From: Prevotella sp.
GTDB lineage: Bacteria; Bacteroidota; Bacteroidia; Bacteroidales; Dysgonomonadaceae
Assembly: GCA_031285905.1 (NCBI GenBank)
Contig: JAITVH010000126.1
Span: forward strand, 1-34,869
Length of the DNA: 34,869 nt
Direction of reading: 5' to 3'
The position numbers were made by a program, and so were the translations under genes. The notes beneath the pieces are model-generated. The model was not told where the DNA came from and did no database searches. It was given only the letters and a program-made list of their open reading frames with translations. Of the stretch, positions 8,578 to 16,473 are shown piece by piece; positions within the stretch are counted from its first letter, which is position 1; each line of letters begins with the position of its first letter.

Positions 8578-8601
8578 CCCCTATCTTTTCAAAGATGGGG
8601 G
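8578..8601. other. Hairpin in the nuoG-nuoH gap
   Basis: CCCCTATCTTT pairs with AAAGATGGGGG across a two-base loop (11 pairs, one of them G-T). It fills half of the 46-base spacer and lacks a T-run on the minus strand, so it is more likely an mRNA processing or stability element, or a palindromic repeat, than a terminator. Confidence 0.55.
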
Positions 8602-8604
8602 TAT

Positions 8605-9648
8605 CTAATTCTTTGCTTTCTTTATTGCTTCCTGTTCTTCTTTATCAAAAGGCACCTCTGTCATACTGATTTTCTTTTGGTCTTCCTCGCGGCCTTCCAA
8701 TACAAACTCGTCAGTATCGATTTTCACCTTATTCATATGTTTAGTATAGTTGTTGACATTGTTGACGGAATATTTCTCAAACTTACGAGGCCCTTCTATC
8801 ACCCAATCCTCAACATTCTTATGATCAAAACGGCAATCATTACAGATAAAATCTTCTACCTCATGCCATTGGTCTTTTGGTGCGGATACTCGCAAAATTG
8901 TATCTCCAAACATCCATAAAACCACCTTGCCTGAACATTTGGGACAATCGCGGTGTGCATTAAACTTCTTTGTGAACCACACGCGGGACTTAAAACGGAA
9001 TGTTTTATCTGTCAATGCACCCACAGGACATACATCAACCATGTTCCCCGAAAAGTCATTATCAATTGCCTGTCCTATATATGTCGATATTTGTGCATGA
9101 TCTCCCCTGTTCAGTACACCATGAACACGGTTATCAGTCAATTGATCAGCCAGTTTTACACAACGGTAACACAAGATGCAGCGATTCATATGAAGCTGTA
9201 TATATGGCCCTATATCTTCCGGCTCGAATGTTCTTTTATCTTCGACAAAGCGGGATTTAAAATTATCATTCCCATATGCCAGATCCTGCAAGTCGCATTC
9301 TCCGGCTTGGTCACACACCGGGCAATCCAGCGGGTGATTGATAAGCAAAAACTCCGATACAGCCCGACGGGATGTTTTTGCCTTTTCTGATGTGGCGCTC
9401 TTGACTTCCATACCATCCTGCACAGCTGTTACACAAGATGGTTGAAGTTTAGGCATCGGACGCGGATCTTTTTCGCTGCCCTTGGTTACTTCTACCAAAC
9501 AACAACGACACTTACCCCCACAGTCTTTCAGTTTTGAGTAATAGCACATCGTAGGAGGAACACTATCGCCACCAACAATACGGGCAGCTTGCAGGATCGT
9601 TGTTCCCGGTTCTACTTCTACTGTATGTCCATCTATTGTAATTTTCAT
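8605..9648 (-). CDS. nuoG: NADH-quinone oxidoreductase subunit G, short form
   Basis: Fe-S subunit of the NADH-oxidising module. At 347 residues it holds only the Fe-S part. There is a ferredoxin-like 2Fe-2S motif (C35, C47, C50, C72), a His-Cys 4Fe-4S motif HPLDCPVC with C118 (H105, C109, C112, C118), a further 4Fe-4S motif (C157, C160, C163, C207P), and two CxxC pairs (C235/C238, C269/C272) that could hold another cluster. The large molybdopterin-like C-terminal domain of proteobacterial NuoG (about 900 residues) is absent. The frame ends with a charged tail and no homologous sequence follows, so this is the natural short form, as I recall from other Bacteroidota, and not a truncation. It lies 81 bases after nuoF. 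Confidence 0.93.
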   Translation of the reverse strand: MKITIDGHTVEVEPGTTILQAARIVGGDSVPPTMCYYSKLKDCGGKCRCCLVEVTKGSEKDPRPMPKLQPSCVTAVQDGMEVKSATSEKAKTSRRAVSEFLLINHPLDCPVCDQAGECDLQDLAYGNDNFKSRFVEDKRTFEPEDIGPYIQLHMNRCILCYRCVKLADQLTDNRVHGVLNRGDHAQISTYIGQAIDNDFSGNMVDVCPVGALTDKTFRFKSRVWFTKKFNAHRDCPKCSGKVVLWMFGDTILRVSAPKDQWHEVEDFICNDCRFDHKNVEDWVIEGPRKFEKYSVNNVNNYTKHMNKVKIDTDEFVLEGREEDQKKISMTEVPFDKEEQEAIKKAKN

Positions 9649-9652
9649 ATTT

Positions 9653-9746
9653 CAATTAGTAAATTAGCATATTAGCAAATTAGCAAATGAAGTTTTATTG
9701 CTTTGTATCATTTGCAAATTAGCTAATTTTCAAATTTTCAAATTAG
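9653..9746. repeat. Octamer repeats between nuoF and nuoG, running into the nuoF 3' end
   Basis: Four consecutive octamers related to AAATTAGC (9653-9684) face a second set related to CAAATTAG (9715-9746), with TCATTTGC/GCAAATGA forming an imperfect inverted repeat between them. The second set overlaps the last codons of nuoF, so the NuoF C-terminus (NLKI) is encoded by repeat sequence. Confidence 0.65.
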
Positions 9747-11079
9747 CCGGCATTGGTTCGTCCACAAAGTGGTTCCTGTTTTTTACCTTTTCAGGGAAGC
9801 GTATATGATATTCAAATTCTTCGCGGAAGTGGCGTATTGCCGCAGCAACAGGCCATGCCGCTGCATCACCCAGCGGACAAATGGTATTTCCCTCTATCTG
9901 GCTCTGAATAGTCCATAAGAGATCAATATCTTCTTCCCTGCCCTCTCCGTTTTCGATACGGTAAAGAATCTTATCCATCCAGCCTGTACCTTCACGACAC
10001 GGTGAGCATTGCCCACAACTTTCGTGATGAAAAAAACGCGCAAAGTTCCATGTATTACGTACCACACATGCAGTATTGTTGTATACGATAAATCCTCCTG
10101 AACCAAGTGATGAACCTGTCACAAATCCACCTTCCGACCATGATTCGTAAGACATCAGGCGATCATCACCGTTCGCCGTTTTAAATATATATTGTGGCGG
10201 AAGAATCGGAACGGATGCTCCCCCCGGTATAATTGCCTTTAACGGGCGATCATCCATCATGCCGCCACAGTATTCGTCAGAATGAAAGAATTCATCCACA
10301 GTCATTCCCATATCAATCTCGTATACGCCCGGATTCTTGATATGACCGGAAGCTGAGATAAGTTTCGTTCCTGTCGATTTTTCAGTACCTATTTTGGCAT
10401 ATTCTGCACCTCCGTTATTGATAATCCAAGATACGGTAGAAATAGATTCAACATTGTTCACCACAGTAGGCTCACCCCATAATCCACTGACTGCAGGAAA
10501 CGGCGGCTTGATACGGGGATTTCCTCTTTTACCTTCCAATGATTCGATTAATGCTGTTTCTTCACCGCAAATGTATGCCCCTGCTCCGCAATGAACATAC
10601 AAATCGAGATTATATCCCGTTCCTAATATATTTTTGCCTAGCCAACCATTTGCATAAGCTTCTTTAATTGCTTTTTCCAATATCTTGAATATCCACATGT
10701 ATTCGCCGCGAATATAGATATAAGAAAGATTGGCTTCCAGCGCATAACTGGAAACAATAGCACCTTCTATCAACAAATGCGGAATATGATGCATCAGAAA
10801 ACGGTCTTTGAACGTTCCCGGCTCAGACTCATCTGCATTAACTACCAGATGGCGTGGTTTTCCGGATTTCTTATCTATAAAGCTCCATTTGAGCCCCATA
10901 GGAAAACCTGCACCCCCACGGCCTCGTACGCCCGAAGTCTTCACCTGTTCCACGACTTCATCGGGAGTCATCGTTTTCAAGGCTTTTTCTACAGATGCGT
11001 ATCCGCCATTCTTGCGATAAATCTCATATTCCTGTATTCCGAGAATATCTATTTTTTCAAGTAATATCTTTCCAGCCAT
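9730..11079 (-). CDS. nuoF: NADH-quinone oxidoreductase subunit F
   Basis: Flavoprotein that binds NADH and FMN and starts electron transfer in complex I. It has the glycine-rich nucleotide motif GRGGAGFP (residues 53-60), the NADEGEPGTFKDR-like stretch (here NADESEPGTFKDR), and the N3 cluster ligands ESCGQCSPC (C355, C358, C361) plus C401 in ICPLGDA. I chose the ATG at 11079, giving 449 residues beginning MAGKILLEKID, 8 bases after the nuoE stop. The frame is open to an upstream ATG at 11118, but those 13 extra codons overlap the nuoE end and look like out-of-frame nuoE sequence. Intact. Confidence 0.95.
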   Translation of the reverse strand: MAGKILLEKIDILGIQEYEIYRKNGGYASVEKALKTMTPDEVVEQVKTSGVRGRGGAGFPMGLKWSFIDKKSGKPRHLVVNADESEPGTFKDRFLMHHIPHLLIEGAIVSSYALEANLSYIYIRGEYMWIFKILEKAIKEAYANGWLGKNILGTGYNLDLYVHCGAGAYICGEETALIESLEGKRGNPRIKPPFPAVSGLWGEPTVVNNVESISTVSWIINNGGAEYAKIGTEKSTGTKLISASGHIKNPGVYEIDMGMTVDEFFHSDEYCGGMMDDRPLKAIIPGGASVPILPPQYIFKTANGDDRLMSYESWSEGGFVTGSSLGSGGFIVYNNTACVVRNTWNFARFFHHESCGQCSPCREGTGWMDKILYRIENGEGREEDIDLLWTIQSQIEGNTICPLGDAAAWPVAAAIRHFREEFEYHIRFPEKVKNRNHFVDEPMPANLKI

Positions 11080-11087
11080 CGCAAATA

Positions 11088-11609
11088 TTAATGTAGATTT
11101 ACTTTTCCCTGTTTGCAATCTTCAATCAAGGTATCTATTTTTTCTTTAGTCAGATTTTCGTGATAATTGTCACCTAACTGTAACATAGGGCCAAAACCAC
11201 AAGCACCAAGGCATTCAACTCCAACAACACTAAACATTCCGTCTGCAGTTGTTTCGCCTTGTTTAACACCCAACTTTTGGCAGGTATATTCCATCAGGTC
11301 TTCACCTCCACGCAAAGCACAACATGAAGTACGGCAAAACTCAAACATATATTTTGCTATCGGTTTCTGGTTAAACATTGTGTAGAATGTCACCACCTCA
11401 TAAACTTCAATCGGTTTTACCTCCAATATTTCGGCCACCTTATCCATCAGTCCAAGACTTAGCCAATTATCATGAGCATCCTGAACAGCATGGAGTACAG
11501 GCAACATTGCCGATTTCTTTTTATCTGCCGGATAATGACTCAATAATTCATTAACACGAGTCATTAACCCGTCCGACATATTTATTGTTTGTTTATAGTT
11601 CCGTTCCAT
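11088..11609 (-). CDS. nuoE: NADH-quinone oxidoreductase subunit E
   Basis: 2Fe-2S subunit (cluster N1a) that partners NuoF, 173 residues, thioredoxin-like fold. Ligands are visible as C92 and C97 (FCRTSCCALRG) and C133 and C137 (VECLGACG). The first 11 residues may not be translated, since Met11 (11579) gives a start closer to typical NuoE. The sequence does not decide between them. The gene lies after a 66-base gap from nuoD that contains four tandem heptamers. Its presence together with nuoF and nuoG shows that the NADH module is encoded. Confidence 0.94.
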   Translation of the reverse strand: MERNYKQTINMSDGLMTRVNELLSHYPADKKKSAMLPVLHAVQDAHDNWLSLGLMDKVAEILEVKPIEVYEVVTFYTMFNQKPIAKYMFEFCRTSCCALRGGEDLMEYTCQKLGVKQGETTADGMFSVVGVECLGACGFGPMLQLGDNYHENLTKEKIDTLIEDCKQGKVNLH

Positions 11610-11619
11610 ATTTTAAACT

Positions 11620-11647
11620 GTTAGCCATTAGCTGTTAGCTGTTAGCT
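11620..11647. repeat. Four tandem heptamers in the nuoD-nuoE gap
   Basis: Four consecutive 7-base units fit RTTAGCY, the last two being exactly GTTAGCT. GTTAGCT is the reverse complement of AGCTAAC, the core of the heptamer runs at 252-286 and 26745-26779, so the same family occurs here in the opposite orientation. Confidence 0.7.
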
Positions 11648-11675
11648 ATATACAGATTTTTAATTTTCTTATTAA

Positions 11676-12911
11676 TTATGCATCTAATTCTCCTGCAATA
11701 ACATTGAGACTTGACAGTGTAGCCAATGCATCCGAGATCGTTCCTCCTTTTATCATTTCGCGGAAAGCCTGATAATAAATAAAACAAGGCCTACGAAAAT
11801 GTAAACGGAAAGGAGCCCTGGAACCATCAGTAATCAGATACATGCCTAATTCACCATTAGCTGCCTCTATGGAATGATATACCTCTTTAACTGGTACAGG
11901 AATTTCACCCATTACAATTTTGAAATGATCTATAAGCTGCTCCATTCTGGTATATACCTCCTGCTTTGGCGGCAGATAATAATCCGGCACATCGGCATGG
12001 TATGAACCTTCAGGCATATTATCACGAGCCTGACGCATTATCTTAAGACTCTCTTTTATTTCCTGCGCACGAACACACCAACGATCATAAGTATCGCCTG
12101 ATTGTCCCACTGGAACAATAAAGTCAAAATCCTCATATGAACTGTAAGGATTTGCCACGCGCACATCATAATCGACACCAGTAGCACGAAGATTTGGCCC
12201 CGTGAAACCGTAGTTAAGCGCTTTTTCGGCAGAAATAGCTCCTACCCCGATAAGCCTGTCCATAAAAATACGATTACGGACAAAAAGCCTTTCAAGTTGA
12301 TCCCATGCTTTAGGGAAACCTTCGAGGAATTCGTCAATCTTTCTCCATGTCGTTTCAGTGAAGTCTCTTTCGAAACCACCTATACGACCGATATTGGTAG
12401 TCAATCGCGCCCCGCAAATCTCTTCATATATTTCGTAAGCCAGTTCGCGATATTTCATAACGTAGAGAAAAGGAGTATAGGCGCCCAGATCAACACCTAG
12501 AATGGAATTACAGATAAGATGGTCTGTGATACGTGCCATTTCCATAATAATAACACGCATATATTGAGCACGCTTAGGCACTTCTACACCAAAAGACTTC
12601 TCTACAGTCATCCACCATGCCATGTTATTCAATGGAGAAGAACAGTAATTGAGGCGGTCTGTAAGAGTCGTGATCTGATAAAATGTCCTGTGCTCTGCTA
12701 TTTTTTCAAATGCGCGGTGAATATACCCGACTGTGGTCTCGGCATCGAGGATGATATCGCCATCCATCAACAGAATATTCTGAAATACACCGTGAGTGGA
12801 AGGATGTGTAGGCCCAAAGTTAAGCACATTCAACTCCCTTCCATCAGTGTAGCTTTGTTCTCTTACAATTTTTGCAAAGGGATGCTCTTCATTTCTTAGT
12901 TGATCTGACAT
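11676..12911 (-). CDS. nuoD: NADH-quinone oxidoreductase subunit D (49 kDa)
   Basis: Peripheral-arm subunit descended from the large subunit of NiFe hydrogenase and lining the quinone pocket with NuoB. It shows NFGPTHPSTHGV (His36 and His40 in the quinone-site loop) and the C-terminal GELGMYLITDGSRAPFRLHFRRPCF signature. It is 411 residues, separate from nuoC; some Bacteroidales fuse nuoC and nuoD, so the split form is informative. nuoC ends 9 bases upstream. Intact. Confidence 0.96.
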   Translation of the reverse strand: MSDQLRNEEHPFAKIVREQSYTDGRELNVLNFGPTHPSTHGVFQNILLMDGDIILDAETTVGYIHRAFEKIAEHRTFYQITTLTDRLNYCSSPLNNMAWWMTVEKSFGVEVPKRAQYMRVIIMEMARITDHLICNSILGVDLGAYTPFLYVMKYRELAYEIYEEICGARLTTNIGRIGGFERDFTETTWRKIDEFLEGFPKAWDQLERLFVRNRIFMDRLIGVGAISAEKALNYGFTGPNLRATGVDYDVRVANPYSSYEDFDFIVPVGQSGDTYDRWCVRAQEIKESLKIMRQARDNMPEGSYHADVPDYYLPPKQEVYTRMEQLIDHFKIVMGEIPVPVKEVYHSIEAANGELGMYLITDGSRAPFRLHFRRPCFIYYQAFREMIKGGTISDALATLSSLNVIAGELDA

Positions 12912-12920
12912 TTCTTTGCT

Positions 12921-13454
12921 TTAATTATTTGGTTCATAATTATGTGACGTTCTACCAAAAAATCTATCATCTTTATCTGTACGTCCTGCATCCTCCAGCG
13001 GATGATTTTTGCGCATAGGGAACGATACCATTCCATCATCATTCAGAATACGCTTCATATTCGGATGTCCGATAAAGTTGATACCATAGAAGTCGTATGT
13101 TTCACGTTCCATCCAATTGGCGGAATCGAACACACCAGTAAGTGTATCCACCTCGGGGTTGTCGCCATTAAGATAAGTTTTTAAACGTACCCGCACGTTA
13201 TCAACCAGATTGTGAAGATGGTAAACGACTGCAAATTGAGCATCCTTATTATTATCAGGATAGTGTACCCCACACAAATCAGTTAAGAAAATGAATCTCA
13301 AAATTTCATCTTCCTTCATGAAGCGTACTACGTCTTTGATCACCGATGGATTAACCTCGAATGTCAAAATATCCTCTTCCATCCTGAAGTTAAACGCATT
13401 TTCGTCAAATCTATCTCTGACCGCTTTTTCTATTGTCAGTATATCCAACGCCAT
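12921..13454 (-). CDS. nuoC: NADH-quinone oxidoreductase subunit C (30 kDa)
   Basis: Peripheral subunit of complex I, 177 residues, with the 30-kDa signature WMERETYDFYGINFIGHPNM near the C-terminus, followed by a proline-containing tail (FPMRKNHPLEDAGRTDKDD). It contains no cofactor and braces NuoB, NuoD and NuoI. It lies between nuoB (6-base gap) and nuoD (9-base gap). Normal length for an unfused NuoC. Confidence 0.94.
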   Translation of the reverse strand: MALDILTIEKAVRDRFDENAFNFRMEEDILTFEVNPSVIKDVVRFMKEDEILRFIFLTDLCGVHYPDNNKDAQFAVVYHLHNLVDNVRVRLKTYLNGDNPEVDTLTGVFDSANWMERETYDFYGINFIGHPNMKRILNDDGMVSFPMRKNHPLEDAGRTDKDDRFFGRTSHNYEPNN

Positions 13455-13460
13455 AATCCC

Positions 13461-14012
13461 TTACTCTATTTTATATGATTTGAGAAGCTCCTCATACCTT
13501 TCAGATCCTCTACGATGGATTGATTCATGCTTCACTAATTCCTGTAATTGCATAACGCCGTCTAATATCTGCTCAGGGCGTGGCGGACAACCGGGAACAT
13601 ATACATCTACTGGTATTATTTTATCAATCCCCTGCAATACAGAATAAGTATCGAAAATACCTCCCGATGATGCGCAGGCGCCTACTGCTATCACCCATTT
13701 AGGTTCTGCCATTTGCTCATACACATGACGAAGTACAGGCCCCATCTTTTTCGAGATAGTACCCATCACCATCAGCATATCGGCCTGACGGGGCGAAAAG
13801 CTGTTACGTTCTGCACCAAAACGTCCCATATCGTAAGTAGAAGCCATCGTTGCCATAAATTCGATACCACAACATGAGGTAGCAAAAGGTAACGGCCAAA
13901 GTGAATTGGCGCGGGCAAGCCCGATAACATAATCGAACTTTGTTGCAAAAAATCCTTCCCCTCTGTATCCTTCGGGAGCAGGAACAACATTTATATTTGA
14001 TGATTTACTCAT
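13461..14012 (-). CDS. nuoB: NADH-quinone oxidoreductase subunit B
   Basis: Holds the terminal 4Fe-4S cluster N2 that hands electrons to quinone. The ligands are the tandem C47-C48 ([11 protein letters not shown]), C113 (VGACASSGG) and C142 (VPGCPPRPE), all present. It is 183 residues with a short variable N-terminus. It follows nuoA after 15 bases. Since NuoB receives its electrons through NuoI, the stop codon in nuoI would isolate this intact subunit. Confidence 0.97.
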   Translation of the reverse strand: MSKSSNINVVPAPEGYRGEGFFATKFDYVIGLARANSLWPLPFATSCCGIEFMATMASTYDMGRFGAERNSFSPRQADMLMVMGTISKKMGPVLRHVYEQMAEPKWVIAVGACASSGGIFDTYSVLQGIDKIIPVDVYVPGCPPRPEQILDGVMQLQELVKHESIHRRGSERYEELLKSYKIE

Positions 14013-14027
14013 AACCAGTCTCCTTTC

Positions 14028-14396
14028 TTATTTTTCCCAATCCAAGGCTCTGCGTTTAGCTTCGTAAAGGAAGCCGACAACAATAATCCCGATAAATATT
14101 CCCATTTTACCGAATCCTTCCCAGGAGAGTTCCTGAAAATTAACAGCCCATGGGTACATAAACACTATTTCGATATCGAAGAGTACGAAAAGAATTGCAA
14201 CCAGAAAATAACGGATATGAAACGGCCGGCGGGCATCGCCTATCGGATCGAGACCGCACTCAAAGTTTGCCATTTTTTTCGCATTCTTGCGCTTTGGCCC
14301 AATAAGATTCGAAAAAAGCACAATTGCAGCTATAACTATGACAGTAAATGCAACTTGCATCAAGATTGGGATAAAATCGTAGAGATTAGAAGTCAT
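14028..14396 (-). CDS. nuoA: NADH-quinone oxidoreductase subunit A
   Basis: First gene of the operon. This is a three-helix membrane subunit (122 residues) at the junction of the two arms. The loop NFECGLDPIGDARRPFHIRYF contains the conserved Cys, and FVLFDIEIVFMYPWA in the second helix carries the acidic residues typical of the family. A TATCTTTG -7 element lies 36 bases upstream of the start codon. Standard size. Confidence 0.96.
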   Translation of the reverse strand: MTSNLYDFIPILMQVAFTVIVIAAIVLFSNLIGPKRKNAKKMANFECGLDPIGDARRPFHIRYFLVAILFVLFDIEIVFMYPWAVNFQELSWEGFGKMGIFIGIIVVGFLYEAKRRALDWEK

Positions 14397-14431
14397 AATT
14401 TCCTTTTTTTACAAGCCTTGTTTTGAGGTAG

Positions 14432-14439
14432 CAAAGATA
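14432..14439 (-). promoter_or_regulatory. Likely nuo operon promoter (-7 element)
   Basis: On the minus strand this reads TATCTTTG, a perfect match to TAnnTTTG, placing the start of transcription about 30 bases before nuoA. A TTTTTTG at 14454-14460 might serve as the upstream element, but its 14-base spacing is shorter than the usual 19-21. Confidence 0.5.
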
Positions 14440-14728
14440 CCTTAATTATTTATCAAAAAAGAAGAAAATTGTGCATATTATTTATCAAAATATCAACATA
14501 AAACGTGTCAGAAAACCAAAATATAGCGTTTTGTTCAGTGAAGGTTACAATAGATGTAAAACAGACTTAGCAAACCCATAGGCAATAGATAAATTCGATA
14601 AAAGATCGCTTTTTATAGACACAAAAAAACTATATAAAAATTAGATAGGGAATTATACTTACAATTCTTGCTCGAGTATTATTATATTTCCGTATTATTT
14701 CCTGTATAAGGAGTTTTTTATAAAATTA
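14440..14728. other. AT-rich spacer between dnaA and nuoA
   Basis: About 290 bases with no gene. Apart from the nuo -7 element and the dnaA terminator at its two ends, it contains TTATCAAAA followed closely by ATATCAACA (about 14482-14500), weak resemblances to DnaA boxes (TTATCCACA). I see no other structure. Confidence 0.5.
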
Positions 14729-14759
14729 AAAAAACTGAGAGGGAACCTCTCAGTTTTTT
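14729..14759 (-). terminator. dnaA terminator overlapping the dnaA stop codon
   Basis: A 14-bp perfect stem, AAAAAACTGAGAGG with CCTCTCAGTTTTTT, has a 3-base GAA loop. On either strand the stem ends in six or more T residues. The dnaA stop TGA (14750-14752) lies inside one arm. Because it is symmetrical, it could also stop transcription entering from the nuoA side. Confidence 0.85.
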
Positions 14760-16156
14760 AATTTCTTTTCTATTTCTTCGATTTCCTCCCGGAAGATTTT
14801 ATCAACTTCCATTTGTTCTTTTACAGTCTTACACGCGTGAAGGACGGTCGCATGATTTTTCTTGCCTATCATCGATCCTATTTGCGCCAGCGACATATCT
14901 GTATAACTTTTTGAAAGGTACATGGTTACTTGTCGCGCCTGTACAATCTGACGCTTGCGGGAAGCTGTATGTATCAGATCATTCTTTATATTGTAAAAGT
15001 CACAGACAATAGACTCTATAACGTTCACCGTTATCTTCTTCGCTTCCATTTTCTTTATGGCCTGCCCAATCACACGTCTTGCTAATGGTAGATCTATTTC
15101 TTTATTATAAACCAACGAATGAGCCATGATGGAAACAATGATACCTTCAAGATCACGGGCATTGTCTGTTACATTCTCTGCAATATATTCCACTACATCG
15201 TTAGGTATAGAAAGCCCGTCATTTAATATTTTATTACGAAGGATTCTTAACCTTAATTCTTTATCAGGATTATCGATCTTGGTAGTAAGTCCCCATCTGA
15301 AACGTGTCAGCAATCGTTCTTCAACACCTTTAAGTTCAGAAGGAGATTTATCACAAGTCAAAATAAGCTGCTTATTATTTTGATGTAAATGATTGAATAT
15401 ATGGAAAAGAGTATTCTGAGTTTTTTCTATACCTGCCAATTCATGAATATCATCTATTATGAGGACATCTATTCCCTGATAGAAATTGATGAAATCATTT
15501 GTGGTATTGTAGCGCCCGGCATCTGCATATTGTACTTTAAATAAATGGGCTGATACATATAACACACGTTTTTCGGGGTGCTGTTCTTTTATACACATAC
15601 CTATGGCATGGCAAAGATGCGTTTTGCCCACACCCGAGGCTCCATGCACAAACAGTGGGTTGAAAGCTGTCTTTCCCGGATTTTTACAGATAGTGTCTCC
15701 TACTGTACGGGCTAGTTTATTACTTTCCCCTTCAAAAAAATTACCAAACGTGTATTTTGGATTCAGTTGCGAATCAAAATCATCATGAACAACTTTTTGA
15801 AAAGGATTCGATATTTTATTCGTAGTCCGAGATGATACTTTATCCATTGTTGACGGTTTTATATCACCTCTATAGTCCACTACAGTATTTGTAGTGTTCT
15901 CCATCAGGATACGATACTGCAAAATAGTATCTACTCCTATTTCACGGTAAAGTGTATTTTTCAATAATTCGAAGAATTTATCCTCCAAATATTCATAAAA
16001 GAACTGACTGGGAACCTGTATTGTAAATATCTTATTCTCATAAGATAGTGGTACAATTGGCAAGAACCATGTTCTAAAAGCCGCTTCGGGAATATTATCC
16101 TGAATTACCTTTAAACAGTTAGCCCATAATCGGTGAGTTGCAGATGAAACCTCCAT
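14750..16156 (-). CDS. dnaA: Chromosomal replication initiator protein DnaA
   Basis: Initiator ATPase that binds DnaA boxes and opens oriC, 468 residues. The N-terminal helicase-interaction domain begins LWANCLKVIQDNIPEAAFRTWF. A variable linker (about 90-130) precedes the AAA+ domain with Walker A GASGVGKT (172-179), Walker B LIIDDIHE (D235, D236) and the arginine-finger region ERLLTRFRWGL. The C-terminal DNA-binding helix-turn-helix ends with MIGKKNHATVLHACKTV, where proteobacteria have GRDHTTVLHACR. It is flanked downstream by its own terminator and upstream by a 317-base AT-rich region. All domains are complete. Confidence 0.97.
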   Translation of the reverse strand: MEVSSATHRLWANCLKVIQDNIPEAAFRTWFLPIVPLSYENKIFTIQVPSQFFYEYLEDKFFELLKNTLYREIGVDTILQYRILMENTTNTVVDYRGDIKPSTMDKVSSRTTNKISNPFQKVVHDDFDSQLNPKYTFGNFFEGESNKLARTVGDTICKNPGKTAFNPLFVHGASGVGKTHLCHAIGMCIKEQHPEKRVLYVSAHLFKVQYADAGRYNTTNDFINFYQGIDVLIIDDIHELAGIEKTQNTLFHIFNHLHQNNKQLILTCDKSPSELKGVEERLLTRFRWGLTTKIDNPDKELRLRILRNKILNDGLSIPNDVVEYIAENVTDNARDLEGIIVSIMAHSLVYNKEIDLPLARRVIGQAIKKMEAKKITVNVIESIVCDFYNIKNDLIHTASRKRQIVQARQVTMYLSKSYTDMSLAQIGSMIGKKNHATVLHACKTVKEQMEVDKIFREEIEEIEKKLKN

Positions 16157-16473
16157 TAATAAGTTTAGATTTTCTCGTTAATTCTTTCCTTTTTCTCTAT
16201 GTAAAATTCATAATTAAATTCATAAAAAAAAAGTGCTCTTAAATTTGTTTTTTTGCTGAAATCAATATCTGTTTTAATTTCAATAACTTAGAGCATGACT
16301 CTAAATTGTTTTAACAACACGTATTATCTCCTTGTATATCAGCCAATTATAGTTATAAACAATTTATCAACATCTTTTTAACAGGGTCGTAACCGACCAG
16401 ACATGTATAAACTGTTATTTCAGAGTGAAAAGAAAAAAAAATATTATTTAGAACGATTTTAAATAAGTGTCTT
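16157..16473. other. Region upstream of dnaA with one DnaA-box-like site
   Basis: No gene. AT-rich, with TTATCAACA at 16364-16372 (one mismatch to TTATCCACA) and a small hairpin GGTCG/CGACC (16385-16398). I find no TAnnTTTG on the minus strand for dnaA. It is compatible with an autoregulatory or origin-proximal region, but one box is not enough to call oriC. Confidence 0.35.

Noticed and set aside
8605..8640. Truncation of nuoG by a frameshift
   Set aside because: No molybdopterin-domain sequence is found in any frame downstream; nuoH follows after 46 bases, so the short form is native.
8953..9390. 145-residue + strand frame rich in Cys and His
   Set aside because: The Cys and His are mirror images of the Fe-S codons of nuoG on the other strand; no independent evidence of coding.
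11080..11118. Upstream ATG for nuoF at 11118
   Set aside because: The 13 added codons overlap nuoE and read like its other frame. The ATG at 11079 lies 8 bases after the nuoE stop and gives a NuoF of normal length.
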